A stretch of DNA of 64,000 bases from contig JBKECO010000006.1 in the NCBI GenBank assembly GCA_047974745.1, positions 1 to 64,000 of the forward strand. Reading direction: 5' to 3'. A model generated the notes under the pieces. It had not been told where the DNA came from, made no database searches, and was given only the letters and a program-made list of their open reading frames with translations. The position numbers were made by a program, and so were the translations under genes. Source of the stretch: JBKECO01 sp047974745 (GTDB lineage: Bacteria > Bacillota > Clostridia > Lachnospirales > Lachnospiraceae). Of this stretch, positions 1-8,569 are shown piece after piece (position 1 is the first letter of the stretch; each line of letters begins with the position of its first letter).

Positions 1-48
1 AGGTTCGTCAACAAAAACCTGCAGGCCGATTTCAATTTTTTAAAACTA

Positions 49-426
49 TTATTTTACCAGCGCGATTGCTTCGATCTCAATCATTACATCCTTTGGCAGT
101 CTTGCAACTTCCACACAGCTTCTTGATGGAAATGGAGCTGGCATACAGTCCTTATATACCTCATTGATCGCCGCAAAGTCATTCATATCCTTAATAAAGA
201 CTGTGGTCTTTATTATCTGATCCAGACCACTGCCCGCTGCTTCGAGCAAATTGGAAAGATTTGAAAATACGACCTTGGCCTGTTCTACGGATCCTTCGGG
301 AATCTCACCGGTCTCCGGAATCACAGGAATAATACCAGATGTATATACCATCCCATTTACTTCAATCGCCTGTGAGTATGGTCCAATTGCTGCCGGTGCC
401 TTCTCTGTACTGATTACTTTCTTCAT
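49..426 (-). CDS. ridA: RidA family enamine/imine deaminase
   Basis: This 125-residue protein has the usual RidA/YjgF length. The family hydrolyses reactive enamines and imines such as 2-aminoacrylate released by PLP enzymes in the cytoplasm, acting as a trimer. The N-terminal IGPYSQA segment and the SRSCVEVARLP segment, with Arg102 as the likely substrate-carboxylate ligand, are visible. The start has an AAGGAGA site eight bases upstream. It is the last gene of a minus-strand run after an acyl-ACP thioesterase and cvfB, with a 22-nt gap. The family assignment is firm; the physiological substrate is inferred from the family. Confidence 0.93.
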   Translation of the reverse strand: MKKVISTEKAPAAIGPYSQAIEVNGMVYTSGIIPVIPETGEIPEGSVEQAKVVFSNLSNLLEAAGSGLDQIIKTTVFIKDMNDFAAINEVYKDCMPAPFPSRSCVEVARLPKDVMIEIEAIALVK

Positions 427-448
427 ATTGTAATTCTCCTTTTTGCGG

Positions 449-1282
449 TTATAGTTTACGAATGCTTTTATCTGCTATTTCAATTTTTCTCTCTTTATAG
501 AGCTTTCCCACTGCACGTTTGAATGCAGCCTTGCTCATTTGAAGTTCTCGCTTGATGACATCCGGAGAAGCTTTGTCATTAAAAGGAAGTACGCCTGCGA
601 ATTCATCAATTACAGCCATGACTTTTGCAGCATCATCATCCATCTGCAGATAGGCCTTCTTTAATATAGTAAGATCCAGTTTACCATCTTGCTTCACATT
701 GCTGATCTGTGCCTCAATGGTATCTCCGATTTTCAGGTAGGTAGTGTCCTCATGAGAAGGTATCATTCCGGAAAACCTGTCATCCACAGCTACAAATGTC
801 CCAAAGTTCTGACTGAATTCATACACCCTTCCAGTAACCTGGTCACCTGCGCTGTATGGAGAATTCATTACAAGCAGATCATAGAGCCCTCGCATTGTGG
901 CACAGAGCCTCTCACTTTTATCAATGTAAAGTGAAACGAGTATCTCATCCCCTTCGACAACCTTTTGAAGCATCTCTTTATATGGAAGAAACAGATCCTT
1001 CTCAAGTCCCCAGTCCAGGAATGCACCTATTTTCCCTACTTCAAGAACCTTTAGTACCGCATATCCACCAAGTGTGAGTTTTGGAGCTGTGAGCGTTGCA
1101 ATAAGCCTGTCTTTTGAGTCTTTATATAAAAATACATTAAGCTCATCGCCGATCTCTATGCCTTCCGGCTGCTGCTTCCGCGGTAGCAGGACTCTGTTCT
1201 CATCCTCCTGACTTTTGGCCAGATAAAGACCAAAATCAACCATTTTCACCACTGTCAGTGTTTGAAATTCACCTAGTTTCAT
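449..1282 (-). CDS. cvfB: S1-like RNA-binding protein, CvfB/YitL family
   Basis: A 277-residue protein with about three S1-like OB-fold segments (roughly residues 1-60, 60-130 and 135-205, the last marked by GDQVTGRVYEFSQNFGTFVAV) and a C-terminal winged-helix segment near 215-277. This is the CvfB/YitL arrangement; CvfB affects virulence-factor expression in staphylococci and is thought to bind RNA. An in-frame start lies 30 bases further upstream, but ATG at 1282 has a GGAGGAA site five bases away and begins one base after the upstream thioesterase stop, so I use it. The tight spacing suggests translational coupling. Confidence 0.9.
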   Translation of the reverse strand: MKLGEFQTLTVVKMVDFGLYLAKSQEDENRVLLPRKQQPEGIEIGDELNVFLYKDSKDRLIATLTAPKLTLGGYAVLKVLEVGKIGAFLDWGLEKDLFLPYKEMLQKVVEGDEILVSLYIDKSERLCATMRGLYDLLVMNSPYSAGDQVTGRVYEFSQNFGTFVAVDDRFSGMIPSHEDTTYLKIGDTIEAQISNVKQDGKLDLTILKKAYLQMDDDAAKVMAVIDEFAGVLPFNDKASPDVIKRELQMSKAAFKRAVGKLYKERKIEIADKSIRKL

Positions 1283-1283
1283 T

Positions 1284-1991
1284 TTATTCCTCCATGAATT
1301 CAACAACAGCATATGGTCTTTGCTCTGTGTCCTCTAGAGTCACCACTACCCTGTTTTCACATATACAGGATTTTATAACGATCAGATCCGATAAAACTGC
1401 TGCTTTTCTATATTCTACACGAAGTGACTTCACCTGAAAACCCCAAGGCAACACTTCCTGCGCCATTTGTACATATTTTTCATTATTCACATGCTGATTC
1501 GTATCGATCTGAAATCGGTGGACTGTCAGTCTGTCCTGCTCCGACATATCCTGGGGCACTTCAATCCTTCTGCTGTCGCACTGCATCTCCAGCGCAGGTG
1601 CCAGTCCGTATCTTGATCCAAAATCATCCATGATTCTGACCGGTCTCATTCGTTTCGTATCCAGAAAAACCCAGGTCGAGTTCGCCCTTGCGACCACTTT
1701 GCCTTCACTGTCCTCCATAAGGAAATTTCGATATCCATAAAAGCCTTTAAACCCATAAGGCCATGTCCATACCTTCAATTCTTCACCCAGCGCCGGGTTT
1801 CGTATCAACTCGATCTGCCAGGTGGATAGGATCCATGCACGACCTGACTCCTCCAGATACGTTAGTCCGATTCCGATGCTTTCCGAATGGAAGATGCAGC
1901 AATCCTGAAATGCATTCATCACAGCTTCTATGGTCATGTTTTTATCAGCACCAATATCGCTGTACCGTACTTTACATTCGAAACAATACAT
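1284..1991 (-). CDS. Acyl-ACP thioesterase
   Basis: A 235-residue double-hotdog protein of the acyl-ACP thioesterase family (PF01643 type), which releases fatty acids from acyl carrier protein in the cytoplasm. The second hotdog has the conserved DTNQHVNN motif with the Asp, His and Asn of the family; the first half carries the YRNF and WVFLD segments. I place the start at ATG 1991 with an AAGGAGAG site. The frame stays open to 2066, but that extension would run through the tRNA terminator hairpin, so it is not coding. First gene of the thioesterase-cvfB-ridA run. Confidence 0.87.
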   Translation of the reverse strand: MYCFECKVRYSDIGADKNMTIEAVMNAFQDCCIFHSESIGIGLTYLEESGRAWILSTWQIELIRNPALGEELKVWTWPYGFKGFYGYRNFLMEDSEGKVVARANSTWVFLDTKRMRPVRIMDDFGSRYGLAPALEMQCDSRRIEVPQDMSEQDRLTVHRFQIDTNQHVNNEKYVQMAQEVLPWGFQVKSLRVEYRKAAVLSDLIVIKSCICENRVVVTLEDTEQRPYAVVEFMEE

Positions 1992-2021
1992 TTCACTCTC
2001 CTTAAGGCCATCATTACAGAG

Positions 2022-2046
2022 AAAAAAAACACCACGAGCGTGGTGC
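2022..2046 (-). terminator. Intrinsic terminator after tRNA-Gln
   Basis: Read on the minus strand, CACCACG and CGTGGTG form a 7-bp stem with a two-base apex (the loop opens further in practice), followed by eight T. It lies ten bases past the tRNA 3' end and before the thioesterase start. Confidence 0.85.
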
Positions 2047-2055
2047 TTTAAGTAA

Positions 2056-2127
2056 CTGGCCCACAAGGATTCGAACCTTGAGATGACGGAGTCAGAGTCC
2101 GTTGCCTTACCGTTTGGCGATGGGCCA
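2056..2127 (-). tRNA. tRNA-Gln (anticodon CTG)
   Basis: A 72-nt cloverleaf on the minus strand. The acceptor arm is TGGCCCA pairing with TGGGCCA plus a G discriminator. The anticodon arm has ACGGA/TCCGT around the loop CTCTGAC, giving anticodon CTG. The T-loop is GGTTCGAATCC. CCA is not encoded. It has its own promoter upstream and terminator downstream, so it is probably a single transcription unit. Confidence 0.95.
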
Positions 2128-2156
2128 TCAATGTCGTTTCTTAATCAACAATGGCT

Positions 2157-2185
2157 ATTATACCTAGGCGGTGAATAAAAGTCAA
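2157..2185 (-). promoter_or_regulatory. Promoter of tRNA-Gln
   Basis: Minus strand: -35 TTGACT (2180-2185), a 17-bp spacer and -10 TATAAT (2157-2162), 29 bases before the tRNA 5' end. This is a near-consensus vegetative promoter. Confidence 0.85.
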
Positions 2186-2245
2186 CACTCTTTTCCATCT
2201 TTTTTTTAAATAGATCACAGTGCACAGAACATAACGCTGTGTTTG

Positions 2246-2911
2246 TCAAAGTTCAGGCTCTTTTGCCGATCTTTGTAAAAATTTGATTTCCTGGTCGATT
2301 ATGGTGAACTCAACATGTTCCAGAATACGATACCTGATACGACCGGAAAATTCTTCTGTCATCAAATGATTCATATGTGCATAGTACTCCTCAAGAAAAA
2401 GCACATGTATCGTTACCTTCTCAGTGAATGTGGATTCTATTACTGGTATATTGTTCTTTTCAAGCAGATAAGAAAGCTTTTGATAATCTGAGTATTCCGT
2501 CTCGATCTCGCAGAGAATACCACTCTGTTTTTCTGCAGTCCCGGCATGGAGAAGCGCCTCGGCAACTGCCTTCTGATAAGCCCTGATCAAGCCGCCTGTG
2601 CCAAGCAGTATTCCTCCAAAATATCTTGTGACTACAACTGCTGCATTATGTATTTCTTCATGAAGAAGGATATCTAACATTGGCTTTCCTGCTGTTTGCG
2701 CAGGTTCTCCATCATCTGAGTATCGCGTCAGCTCATTGTGATCTCCAATGGTAAAAGCGTAGCAGTTATGCTTTGCATCTCGAAATTCTTTCTTCACGGA
2801 TGCAATGAATGTGATGGCTTCTTCTTCAGAGAAAACAGGGCATATTGTGGCTATGAACCTGGATTTCTTTTCTGTGATTTCACATCTGGCACCTGTATCA
2901 ATAATTTTCAT
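2246..2911 (-). CDS. YigZ/IMPACT family protein
   Basis: A 221-residue member of the YigZ/IMPACT N-terminal family (UPF0029). The signature is visible in the segment AVVVTRYFGGILLGTGGLIRAY and in SDDGEPAQTAGKPML, followed by a C-terminal DUF1949-like half. The biochemical role is unsettled; eukaryotic IMPACT acts in translational control and bacterial members have been proposed to bind nucleic acid. ATG 2911 has an AGGAG site five bases upstream; an in-frame codon six residues earlier has no site. Divergent from the penicillin-binding protein gene. Confidence 0.88.
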   Translation of the reverse strand: MKIIDTGARCEITEKKSRFIATICPVFSEEEAITFIASVKKEFRDAKHNCYAFTIGDHNELTRYSDDGEPAQTAGKPMLDILLHEEIHNAAVVVTRYFGGILLGTGGLIRAYQKAVAEALLHAGTAEKQSGILCEIETEYSDYQKLSYLLEKNNIPVIESTFTEKVTIHVLFLEEYYAHMNHLMTEEFSGRIRYRILEHVEFTIIDQEIKFLQRSAKEPEL

Positions 2912-3022
2912 GCTGTCTCCTGACTCCATTCTGACTTCCGCTCCATTGTAGCATTCGCTGTATTCAAAATCAACGCAGACCGAGTTTACAATTATTTTCT
3001 TTTAAAATACACGGTCTTTTGA

Positions 3023-3028
3023 TATAAT
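3023..3028 (+). promoter_or_regulatory. Probable -10 box of the PBP gene
   Basis: A perfect TATAAT lies 26 bases before the PBP start codon. The hexamer 17 bp upstream (TTTTAA) matches -35 poorly, so only the -10 element is claimed. Confidence 0.4.
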
Positions 3029-3054
3029 AGTTTCGTTATAAAAGGAGGATTTCT

Positions 3055-5712
3055 ATGAATTATGGTAAAAATAGTACGCGGAAAAGGGAGAAAAAATTAG
3101 CTTCAAAGGGTACTATGATCCGCAAAAAATTTAATATAATATTTATGAAAGTCCTGCTGGTCAGCTTTTTGGCAGTTGTAGTCGTAGCGACCTGTGCAGG
3201 ATTTGGTATTTTCAAAGGAATCATAGATTCCGCACCTGATGTTGGAATCAATGATGCAACTCCGACAGGCTACCTTTCGACCGTACTTGATGCAGAAGGG
3301 AACACGATCGCAACACTGGTCGCTTCCGGTTCGAATCGTGTCTATGTAACGATCGATGAAATTCCTCTTGATGTTCAGCATGCCTTTGTAGCTCTTGAGG
3401 ACGAACGATTTTACGAGCATAATGGAATTGATATACAGGGTATCTTTCGAGCCGGTCTGATCGGAATTACGAACGGCAGCTTTTCTGAAGGTGCAAGTAC
3501 CATTACACAACAGCTATTAAAAAATAATGTCTTTACCGACTGGACCAGTGAAACATCCTTTGCGGATAAGCTCGAGCGTAAGATTCAAGAGCAGTACCTG
3601 GCAGTACAGCTCGAAAAGGAAGTATCCAAAGACTGGATCCTTGAGAATTATCTGAATACGATCAATCTAGGACAAAATACACTTGGTGTCCAGGCAGCTT
3701 CACAAAGATATTTCAACAAAGATGTATCTGACCTTACACTTTCTGAAGCGGCAGTAATTGCAGCAATCACACAGAATCCTTATCAATTCAACCCGATCAC
3801 GCATCCTGAGCAGAATGAGACCAGAAGAAAAAAAGTTCTGGATAATATGCTTAAGGATGGATATATCACAGATGAGGAATACCAGGAAGCACTTGAAGAT
3901 GATGTTTATGACAGGATCCAGGTCGTAAATACACAGACAGAAGAAGACAGCAGTGTCAATTCTTATTTTGTGGACGAGCTAACAGATCAGGTAATACAGG
4001 ATCTGATCGATCTAAAAGGATATACACAGACACAGGCGTACAAAGCTCTTTATAATGGAGGTCTGACGATCTATTCCACACAGGATCCGGCAATACAGGC
4101 GATTGCAGACGAAGAGATCGAGAACCTGGATAACTATCCGGTTACACCTGAGTATTCATTTTCTTATCGGCTGACAGTAGAAAAACCAGATGGGTCCACG
4201 GAAAATTTCAGTGAGCAGACTATGCTGTTATATTATCAGGCAAACAATGCAGAGTATTCCATCAATTTTGACTCACAAGAAGAAGCAGCAGCGGCAATTG
4301 AGGCTTATAAAGCAGAAATCATGTCAGAGGGCGATGTCATACCGGAAGGCGGAGAAAGCGTAACCTATACCTTACAGCCGCAGACCGCCATGACGATCAT
4401 AAATCAGGATACCGGTGAAGTCGTTGCTCTCGTTGGAGGACGTGGTGAAAAAACTGCCAGCAAGACACTGAATCGGGCAACTGACACTACAAGGCAGCCT
4501 GGTTCGACCTTTAAGATCCTTGCAGCTTATGCACCTGCTCTGGATGCTGGTGGCATGACACTGGCGACGGTCCAGGATGATGCACCTTACAGCTATGAAA
4601 ATGGAACATCCCTTCGCAATTATGATGATTCCTACCGGGGCTTCACTACAATTCGAGAAGCGATCACGAACTCTATCAATATTGTAACGGTTAAAACCCT
4701 AACAGAGATCGGTATCGATCTGGGATATAGTTATTTAGAGGATTTTGGTTTTACGACCCTGTCAGAAGACGATAATAATCAGGCTCTTGCTCTGGGTGGC
4801 ATCACCAATGGTGTGACAAATCTGGAACTGACAGCAGCCTATGCAACAATTGCAAATGGCGGCGAATATGTAAAACCGAGATTCTACACCCAAATTCTTG
4901 ACCATGAAGGAAACGTATTGATCGATAATACACCGGAAACACATATTGTTATCAAAGACACGACTGCCTGGCTTTTGACAAGTGCAATGGAGGATGTCGT
5001 TACGAAGGGTACCGGTACCGCTGTAAATTTCGGTGGTATGAGCATTGCCGGAAAAACAGGTACGACCACGAAGAACCGTGATGCACTTTTTGCTGGATAT
5101 ACCCCCTATTACACAGCTGTTGTCTGGGGTGGTTATGATGACAATACGCCTCAGTCCAGCGGGACTACCTCCTATCCTAAGAAAATATGGCGAGCTGTGA
5201 TGAGTCGACTTCATGAGAATCTGGCTGAGGAAGACTTTGTCCAACCAGATGGGCTGATTGAAGCATCTGTCTGCAAAAAGTCGGGCAAGCTTCCATTACC
5301 TGGTATCTGCGAGGCCGATCCAAGAGGTTCCCAGGTCATAACCGAATATTTTGCGGAGGGTTCTGTTCCAACAGAGACCTGTGATCACCATGTTGCACTC
5401 ACCGTTTGTTCAGAAACTCATCTGCCGATCAATCCATTCTGTCCGACACCAGTTGTTCAGATTTTTATGACTGGAACCGAGCCGGGCTCTGCTGATTCAT
5501 CTTTGGAACTTACGGATGAAATCAAGAACAGCATCTGCCCGCTTCATGCTGCTCCTCCTGTTGTGGTCATAACCGAAACGACGACAAATACGAATGACAA
5601 TGATTCCAATGATGACTCAGATAATGAATCTGACTCAGATAATAGCGATAATACGGATAATACCGATAACACGGATACTACGGATAATACCGATAACACG
5701 AACGATGATTGA
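3055..5712 (+). CDS. Class A penicillin-binding protein (PBP1A type)
   Basis: An 885-residue bifunctional peptidoglycan synthase. A basic cytoplasmic N-terminus precedes one membrane helix (about residues 31-53). A GT51 glycosyltransferase domain follows (EDERFYEHNGID and STITQQLLKN motifs), then a transpeptidase domain with the active-site Ser in STFK (Ser484), an SIN motif and GKTGTT. The C-terminal region is cysteine-bearing and ends in about 50 residues of Asp/Asn/Thr/Ser low-complexity sequence coded by tandem repeats. It polymerises and crosslinks glycan strands outside the membrane. The site AAAGGAGG precedes the start. A lipoprotein gene with a similar low-complexity stretch follows 69 nt later. 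Confidence 0.95.
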   Translation: MNYGKNSTRKREKKLASKGTMIRKKFNIIFMKVLLVSFLAVVVVATCAGFGIFKGIIDSAPDVGINDATPTGYLSTVLDAEGNTIATLVASGSNRVYVTIDEIPLDVQHAFVALEDERFYEHNGIDIQGIFRAGLIGITNGSFSEGASTITQQLLKNNVFTDWTSETSFADKLERKIQEQYLAVQLEKEVSKDWILENYLNTINLGQNTLGVQAASQRYFNKDVSDLTLSEAAVIAAITQNPYQFNPITHPEQNETRRKKVLDNMLKDGYITDEEYQEALEDDVYDRIQVVNTQTEEDSSVNSYFVDELTDQVIQDLIDLKGYTQTQAYKALYNGGLTIYSTQDPAIQAIADEEIENLDNYPVTPEYSFSYRLTVEKPDGSTENFSEQTMLLYYQANNAEYSINFDSQEEAAAAIEAYKAEIMSEGDVIPEGGESVTYTLQPQTAMTIINQDTGEVVALVGGRGEKTASKTLNRATDTTRQPGSTFKILAAYAPALDAGGMTLATVQDDAPYSYENGTSLRNYDDSYRGFTTIREAITNSINIVTVKTLTEIGIDLGYSYLEDFGFTTLSEDDNNQALALGGITNGVTNLELTAAYATIANGGEYVKPRFYTQILDHEGNVLIDNTPETHIVIKDTTAWLLTSAMEDVVTKGTGTAVNFGGMSIAGKTGTTTKNRDALFAGYTPYYTAVVWGGYDDNTPQSSGTTSYPKKIWRAVMSRLHENLAEEDFVQPDGLIEASVCKKSGKLPLPGICEADPRGSQVITEYFAEGSVPTETCDHHVALTVCSETHLPINPFCPTPVVQIFMTGTEPGSADSSLELTDEIKNSICPLHAAPPVVVITETTTNTNDNDSNDDSDNESDSDNSDNTDNTDNTDTTDNTDNTNDD
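5653..5700 (+). repeat. In-frame tandem repeat at the PBP 3' end
   Basis: A 21-nt sequence beginning ACGGATAATACC occurs at 5653-5673 and again at 5680-5700, giving a 27-nt period. It encodes alternating Asp-Asn-Thr. The period is a multiple of three, so gain or loss of a unit would keep the frame. Confidence 0.8.
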
Positions 5713-5725
5713 ACGGATCATTCAG

Positions 5726-5756
5726 ATTCCGGCAGCTACGAATAAAGTGCCGGAAT
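5726..5756 (+). other. Intergenic hairpin between PBP and lipoprotein
   Basis: ATTCCGGCA (5726-5734) pairs perfectly with TGCCGGAAT (5748-5756) across a 13-nt loop. No T run follows, so this is not an ordinary terminator. It could be an RNA-processing or stability element between two cotranscribed genes. Confidence 0.5.
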
Positions 5757-5781
5757 TGATCATGAAAGAACGAGGATCATT

Positions 5782-6585
5782 ATGAAGAAAAAACATGTAT
5801 TACAACTTTTTTATATGCTCTTGTTCTCTGTTCCTGTACTTTCATCTTGTAAAGACAGCAATGCAGAAGTAGAAATATCAACAGAGGCCATGTCAGATAC
5901 AGCAAGCCAATCAGAAACTGTGATCCCTGAGAGTGAAACTCAAGTAAGTGACGTAATAGAGAGCAACGATATAGATAACAACGATACAGATAACAACGAT
6001 ACAGATAACAACGATGCGCAAGGCAATGGTACCGCAAATGAAGACAACAATGATCCGTATACCGCTTTTCAACCGGTCTTATCAGAGAATCAGAAAAATG
6101 ATGAACTTGAAAACCTTATCCTTGAGTACTATGCGATTCCCATTGAAGCTGCGAACGGCATCTCTTATATGTATAACTATATAGATCTGAATCAGGATGG
6201 AACTGACGAGGTCCTCGCAATGCTGACGGGTGCTTATACCTACAGTACAAATGGAAGTATTCTGATGTATTTTTCAACAGATCCGGCTTCGGACGGAGCG
6301 GATAGCACAGCAGCAGACAGCCAGAGAACTTACAAGACGATTCAAAGCTTTCCAGGCGTCGCACAGCCGATAATTATAAGCGACTCTCAGACAAATGGCC
6401 GAAAGGATATCATCGCAGGTAATCCTGCCGCCCCATATCTGATCTTAAGCTATACTGGCACCGAATACACCGGAGTAGAAACGGCAGCTCCACTGACTGA
6501 TCTAAGCGCAGTCAGCGGAACAATGTTAATGATTAACGACGTTATGCAGGATCGCGAGGATGGTGCTGCACTCTATATAGAATAA
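5782..6585 (+). CDS. Lipoprotein of unknown function
   Basis: A 267-residue predicted lipoprotein. Residues 1-21 form a signal peptide ending in a lipobox (VLSSC, Cys22 lipidated). A flexible acidic linker (about residues 25-95) includes three Asp-Asn-Asn-Asp-Thr type repeats. The C-terminal half contains DLNQDGTDEVLAML, a calcium-loop-like motif seen in many clostridial surface lipoproteins, without a recognised enzyme motif. RBS GAGGA sits before the ATG. Its position after the PBP and the shared Asp/Asn/Thr linker style suggest a role at the cell wall, which is inference only. Confidence 0.8.
   Translation: MKKKHVLQLFYMLLFSVPVLSSCKDSNAEVEISTEAMSDTASQSETVIPESETQVSDVIESNDIDNNDTDNNDTDNNDAQGNGTANEDNNDPYTAFQPVLSENQKNDELENLILEYYAIPIEAANGISYMYNYIDLNQDGTDEVLAMLTGAYTYSTNGSILMYFSTDPASDGADSTAADSQRTYKTIQSFPGVAQPIIISDSQTNGRKDIIAGNPAAPYLILSYTGTEYTGVETAAPLTDLSAVSGTMLMINDVMQDREDGAALYIE
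5968..6015 (+). repeat. 15-nt tandem repeat in the lipoprotein linker
   Basis: About three copies of the unit GATACAGATAACAAC lie at 5968-6012, the first with one substitution, followed by a partial copy. The period keeps the reading frame and lengthens the extracellular linker. Confidence 0.85.
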
Positions 6586-6591
6586 CAGATA

Positions 6592-6626
6592 CAAAAAAAG
6601 ACCGGTCGATGACCAGGTCTTTTTTT
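6592..6626. terminator. Bidirectional terminator, lipoprotein / amt
   Basis: CAAAAAAAGACC pairs with GGTCTTTTTTTG around an inner GGTC/GACC hairpin. T runs follow on both strands, so it can serve the lipoprotein gene (plus) and amt (minus). An extra 8-bp hairpin (6660-6681) stands between it and the amt stop. Confidence 0.85.
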
Positions 6627-6685
6627 GTGATGTATATACTACTAAGGGGATTAGATAACTACTAATCTCAATAGATTAGTACAAA

Positions 6686-7882
6686 TTAGTGTAATTCCCG
6701 GGGTGTAAAGTCAGCATACGCAGATTCCAGTCCATGCTCTACAGAGTCCAGACCTTCAATTTCTTCTTCTGCTGGTACACGCAGACCGATTGTCTTTTTG
6801 AGGATCGTAAATGTGATCAGCATGGTCACGATTGTCCATCCACCGATACATAGTACTCCAAGTGCCTGCATTCCTAAATGTCCAAATCCACCGCCATAGA
6901 ATAATCCATCAGTGTAGTCAAACAGTCCAACTGCCAGAACACCAAACAAACCACAAACACCATGAACGGATACAGCTCCAACAGGATCATCTACTTTGAG
7001 TTTATCTTCAATGAAGTAGATTGCTGCTGTACAAAGAGCACCTGCAACACCACCGATGATGAATGCGCCAATTGCATCCACATTTGCGCAGCCTGCAGTC
7101 ACTGCTACAAGACCTGCAAGGGTTCCATTTAAGGTCATAGAAACATCAGGCTTACCATTTCTGATCCAGGTATAGAACATTGCTACACATGCACCTGCTG
7201 CAGGAGCAATGGTTGTTGTTGCAAAGATCTGAGAAAGCTGCATGGTATTTGCCGCAGCCGCACCATTAAATCCGTACCATCCGAACCAGAGTATGAACAC
7301 ACCCAGTGCTCCAACTAAGATATTGTGACCAAGGATTGGCTGTGATTTACCATGTTTATCATATTTTCCAATACGTGGTCCAAGAAAAGCAGCACCGATG
7401 AATGCTGTGATTCCACCCACCATATGAATAACTCCTGATCCGGCAAAATCGGTAAATCCCATATCCGTGAGCCAAGCTGTTCCGCCCCATACCCAGTGAG
7501 CTTCTATTGGATAGACAATTGCACTGATTACAAAACTATAAATACAGTATGTAATGAATTTTGTACGCTCTGCCATTGCACCAGATACGATTGTTGCAGC
7601 TGTTGCACAAAATACCAGGTTAAATACAAAATTTGACCAATCTGTCTCTGCAAAATTTGTAAATGGATTCAGTCCTGTACCAATGAATACTCCTTCGCCA
7701 CACAAGAAGTTATAACCGATTAAGTAAAATGCAACTGTTCCAAGACAAAAGTCCATCAAATTCTTCATTGTGATATTACCAACATTCTTTGCACGGGTAA
7801 ATCCTGATTCTACCATACAGAATCCACACTGCATAAAAAATACCATTGCTGTTCCGATCAGGAACCATACGCTCATATCCAT
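6686..7882 (-). CDS. amt: Ammonium transporter (Amt family)
   Basis: A 398-residue integral membrane protein with about 11 helices. The Amt hallmarks are visible: the twin-histidine residues in EAHWVWGG and VSVHGVCGLFG, the GAMAERTKF segment and the DDPVGA motif. It conducts ammonium across the cytoplasmic membrane. The start at 7882 has an AAGGAGGA site; an in-frame codon 18 residues earlier lacks one and would add a basic stretch. It lies 127 nt downstream of glnB on the same strand, the common glnB(K)-amt pairing in which PII plugs the channel when nitrogen is ample. The short C-terminus ends near SAYADF. Confidence 0.95.
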   Translation of the reverse strand: MDMSVWFLIGTAMVFFMQCGFCMVESGFTRAKNVGNITMKNLMDFCLGTVAFYLIGYNFLCGEGVFIGTGLNPFTNFAETDWSNFVFNLVFCATAATIVSGAMAERTKFITYCIYSFVISAIVYPIEAHWVWGGTAWLTDMGFTDFAGSGVIHMVGGITAFIGAAFLGPRIGKYDKHGKSQPILGHNILVGALGVFILWFGWYGFNGAAAANTMQLSQIFATTTIAPAAGACVAMFYTWIRNGKPDVSMTLNGTLAGLVAVTAGCANVDAIGAFIIGGVAGALCTAAIYFIEDKLKVDDPVGAVSVHGVCGLFGVLAVGLFDYTDGLFYGGGFGHLGMQALGVLCIGGWTIVTMLITFTILKKTIGLRVPAEEEIEGLDSVEHGLESAYADFTPRELH

Positions 7883-8009
7883 AAACTTTTTCCTCCTTAT
7901 GATGAAAATCAAAAAGGAGACAACAACAGGGCGCATTTCACCTCTGCCATTATCTCCATCGATAATTTTCTTTACTCATATTTTTTAACCTTTTTGTTTC
8001 AGCTGGATT

Positions 8010-8348
8010 TTACAAAGCTGTTTCTCCACGTTCTCCTGTTCTGATACGGACTGCATCTTCTACTTCGTATACAAAGATCTTTCCATCTCCAAAATTACCA
8101 GTCTTTATTTCTGCAACAATCTTATCAATGAGGACTGGTGCAACATCATTTGGAACAACTGTTTCTACTTTGATTTTCGGAAGTAGTGTCACATTGTAGG
8201 ATGCGCCTCTGTAGTTCTTAACAATACCCTTCTGATTACCATAGCCCATTGTGTTTACAACATTCAGACCGCTGATGGCTGCTGTTTCCAGAACCTCTTT
8301 TAGATCCTCCAGCTTTTCCGGGCGAATAATGATCTCAAGCTTCTTCAT
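8010..8348 (-). CDS. glnB: Nitrogen regulatory protein PII
   Basis: A 112-residue PII protein. The T-loop reads NYRGASYNV with Tyr51 at the classical uridylylation position, the B-loop is TGNFGDGKIFV, and the C-loop is RIRTGERG. PII senses ATP/ADP and 2-oxoglutarate and binds Amt and other partners. Start RBS is TAAGGAGGG. It sits between glnN and amt, so GlnK (the Amt-linked PII) is an equally good name. Tyr51 is present, but whether this organism modifies it cannot be read from the window. Confidence 0.94.
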   Translation of the reverse strand: MKKLEIIIRPEKLEDLKEVLETAAISGLNVVNTMGYGNQKGIVKNYRGASYNVTLLPKIKVETVVPNDVAPVLIDKIVAEIKTGNFGDGKIFVYEVEDAVRIRTGERGETAL

Positions 8349-8431
8349 AAATTTCCCTCCTTATTTGACGATTAACAATTTATTCATCTATGTTCAAAAA
8401 AGATTCATAAATATAACACGATATCTACATT

Positions 8432-8460
8432 TTTATAATTTATGATAGATACATAGACAA
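8432..8460 (-). promoter_or_regulatory. Candidate promoter of glnB-amt
   Basis: Minus strand: TTGTCT (8455-8460), a 17-bp spacer and TATAAA (8432-8437), about 84 nt before the glnB start. It would let glnB-amt be expressed separately from glnN. Confidence 0.5.
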
Positions 8461-8490
8461 ACAGCAACTTAATATGAATTTTTTCATTTT

Positions 8491-8538
8491 ATGCCAGATG
8501 ACTTATGTTGTCTGGCATCCTCCCTTTTCCGGGAGGAT
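8491..8538 (-). other. Twin adjacent hairpins between glnN and glnB
   Basis: ATGCCAGA (8491-8498) pairs with TCTGGCAT (8511-8518), and ATCCTCCC (8517-8524) pairs with GGGAGGAT (8531-8538). The two stems overlap by two bases. Neither is followed by a T run on either strand. They lie 32 nt beyond the glnN stop and upstream of the glnB promoter candidate. Confidence 0.6.
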
Positions 8539-8569
8539 GATGACAACTATGAAAAAACATCAAGTTCTA

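Noticed and set aside
3103..3510. Long open frame opposite the PBP gene
   Set aside because: It is antisense to a clearly coding domain, has unusual Cys/Arg-rich composition, and no ribosome site.
8491..8538. ANTAR-type tandem antiterminator RNA
   Set aside because: The loops do not have A at position 1 and G at position 4, and no overlapping terminator with T run is present, so I list only the hairpins.
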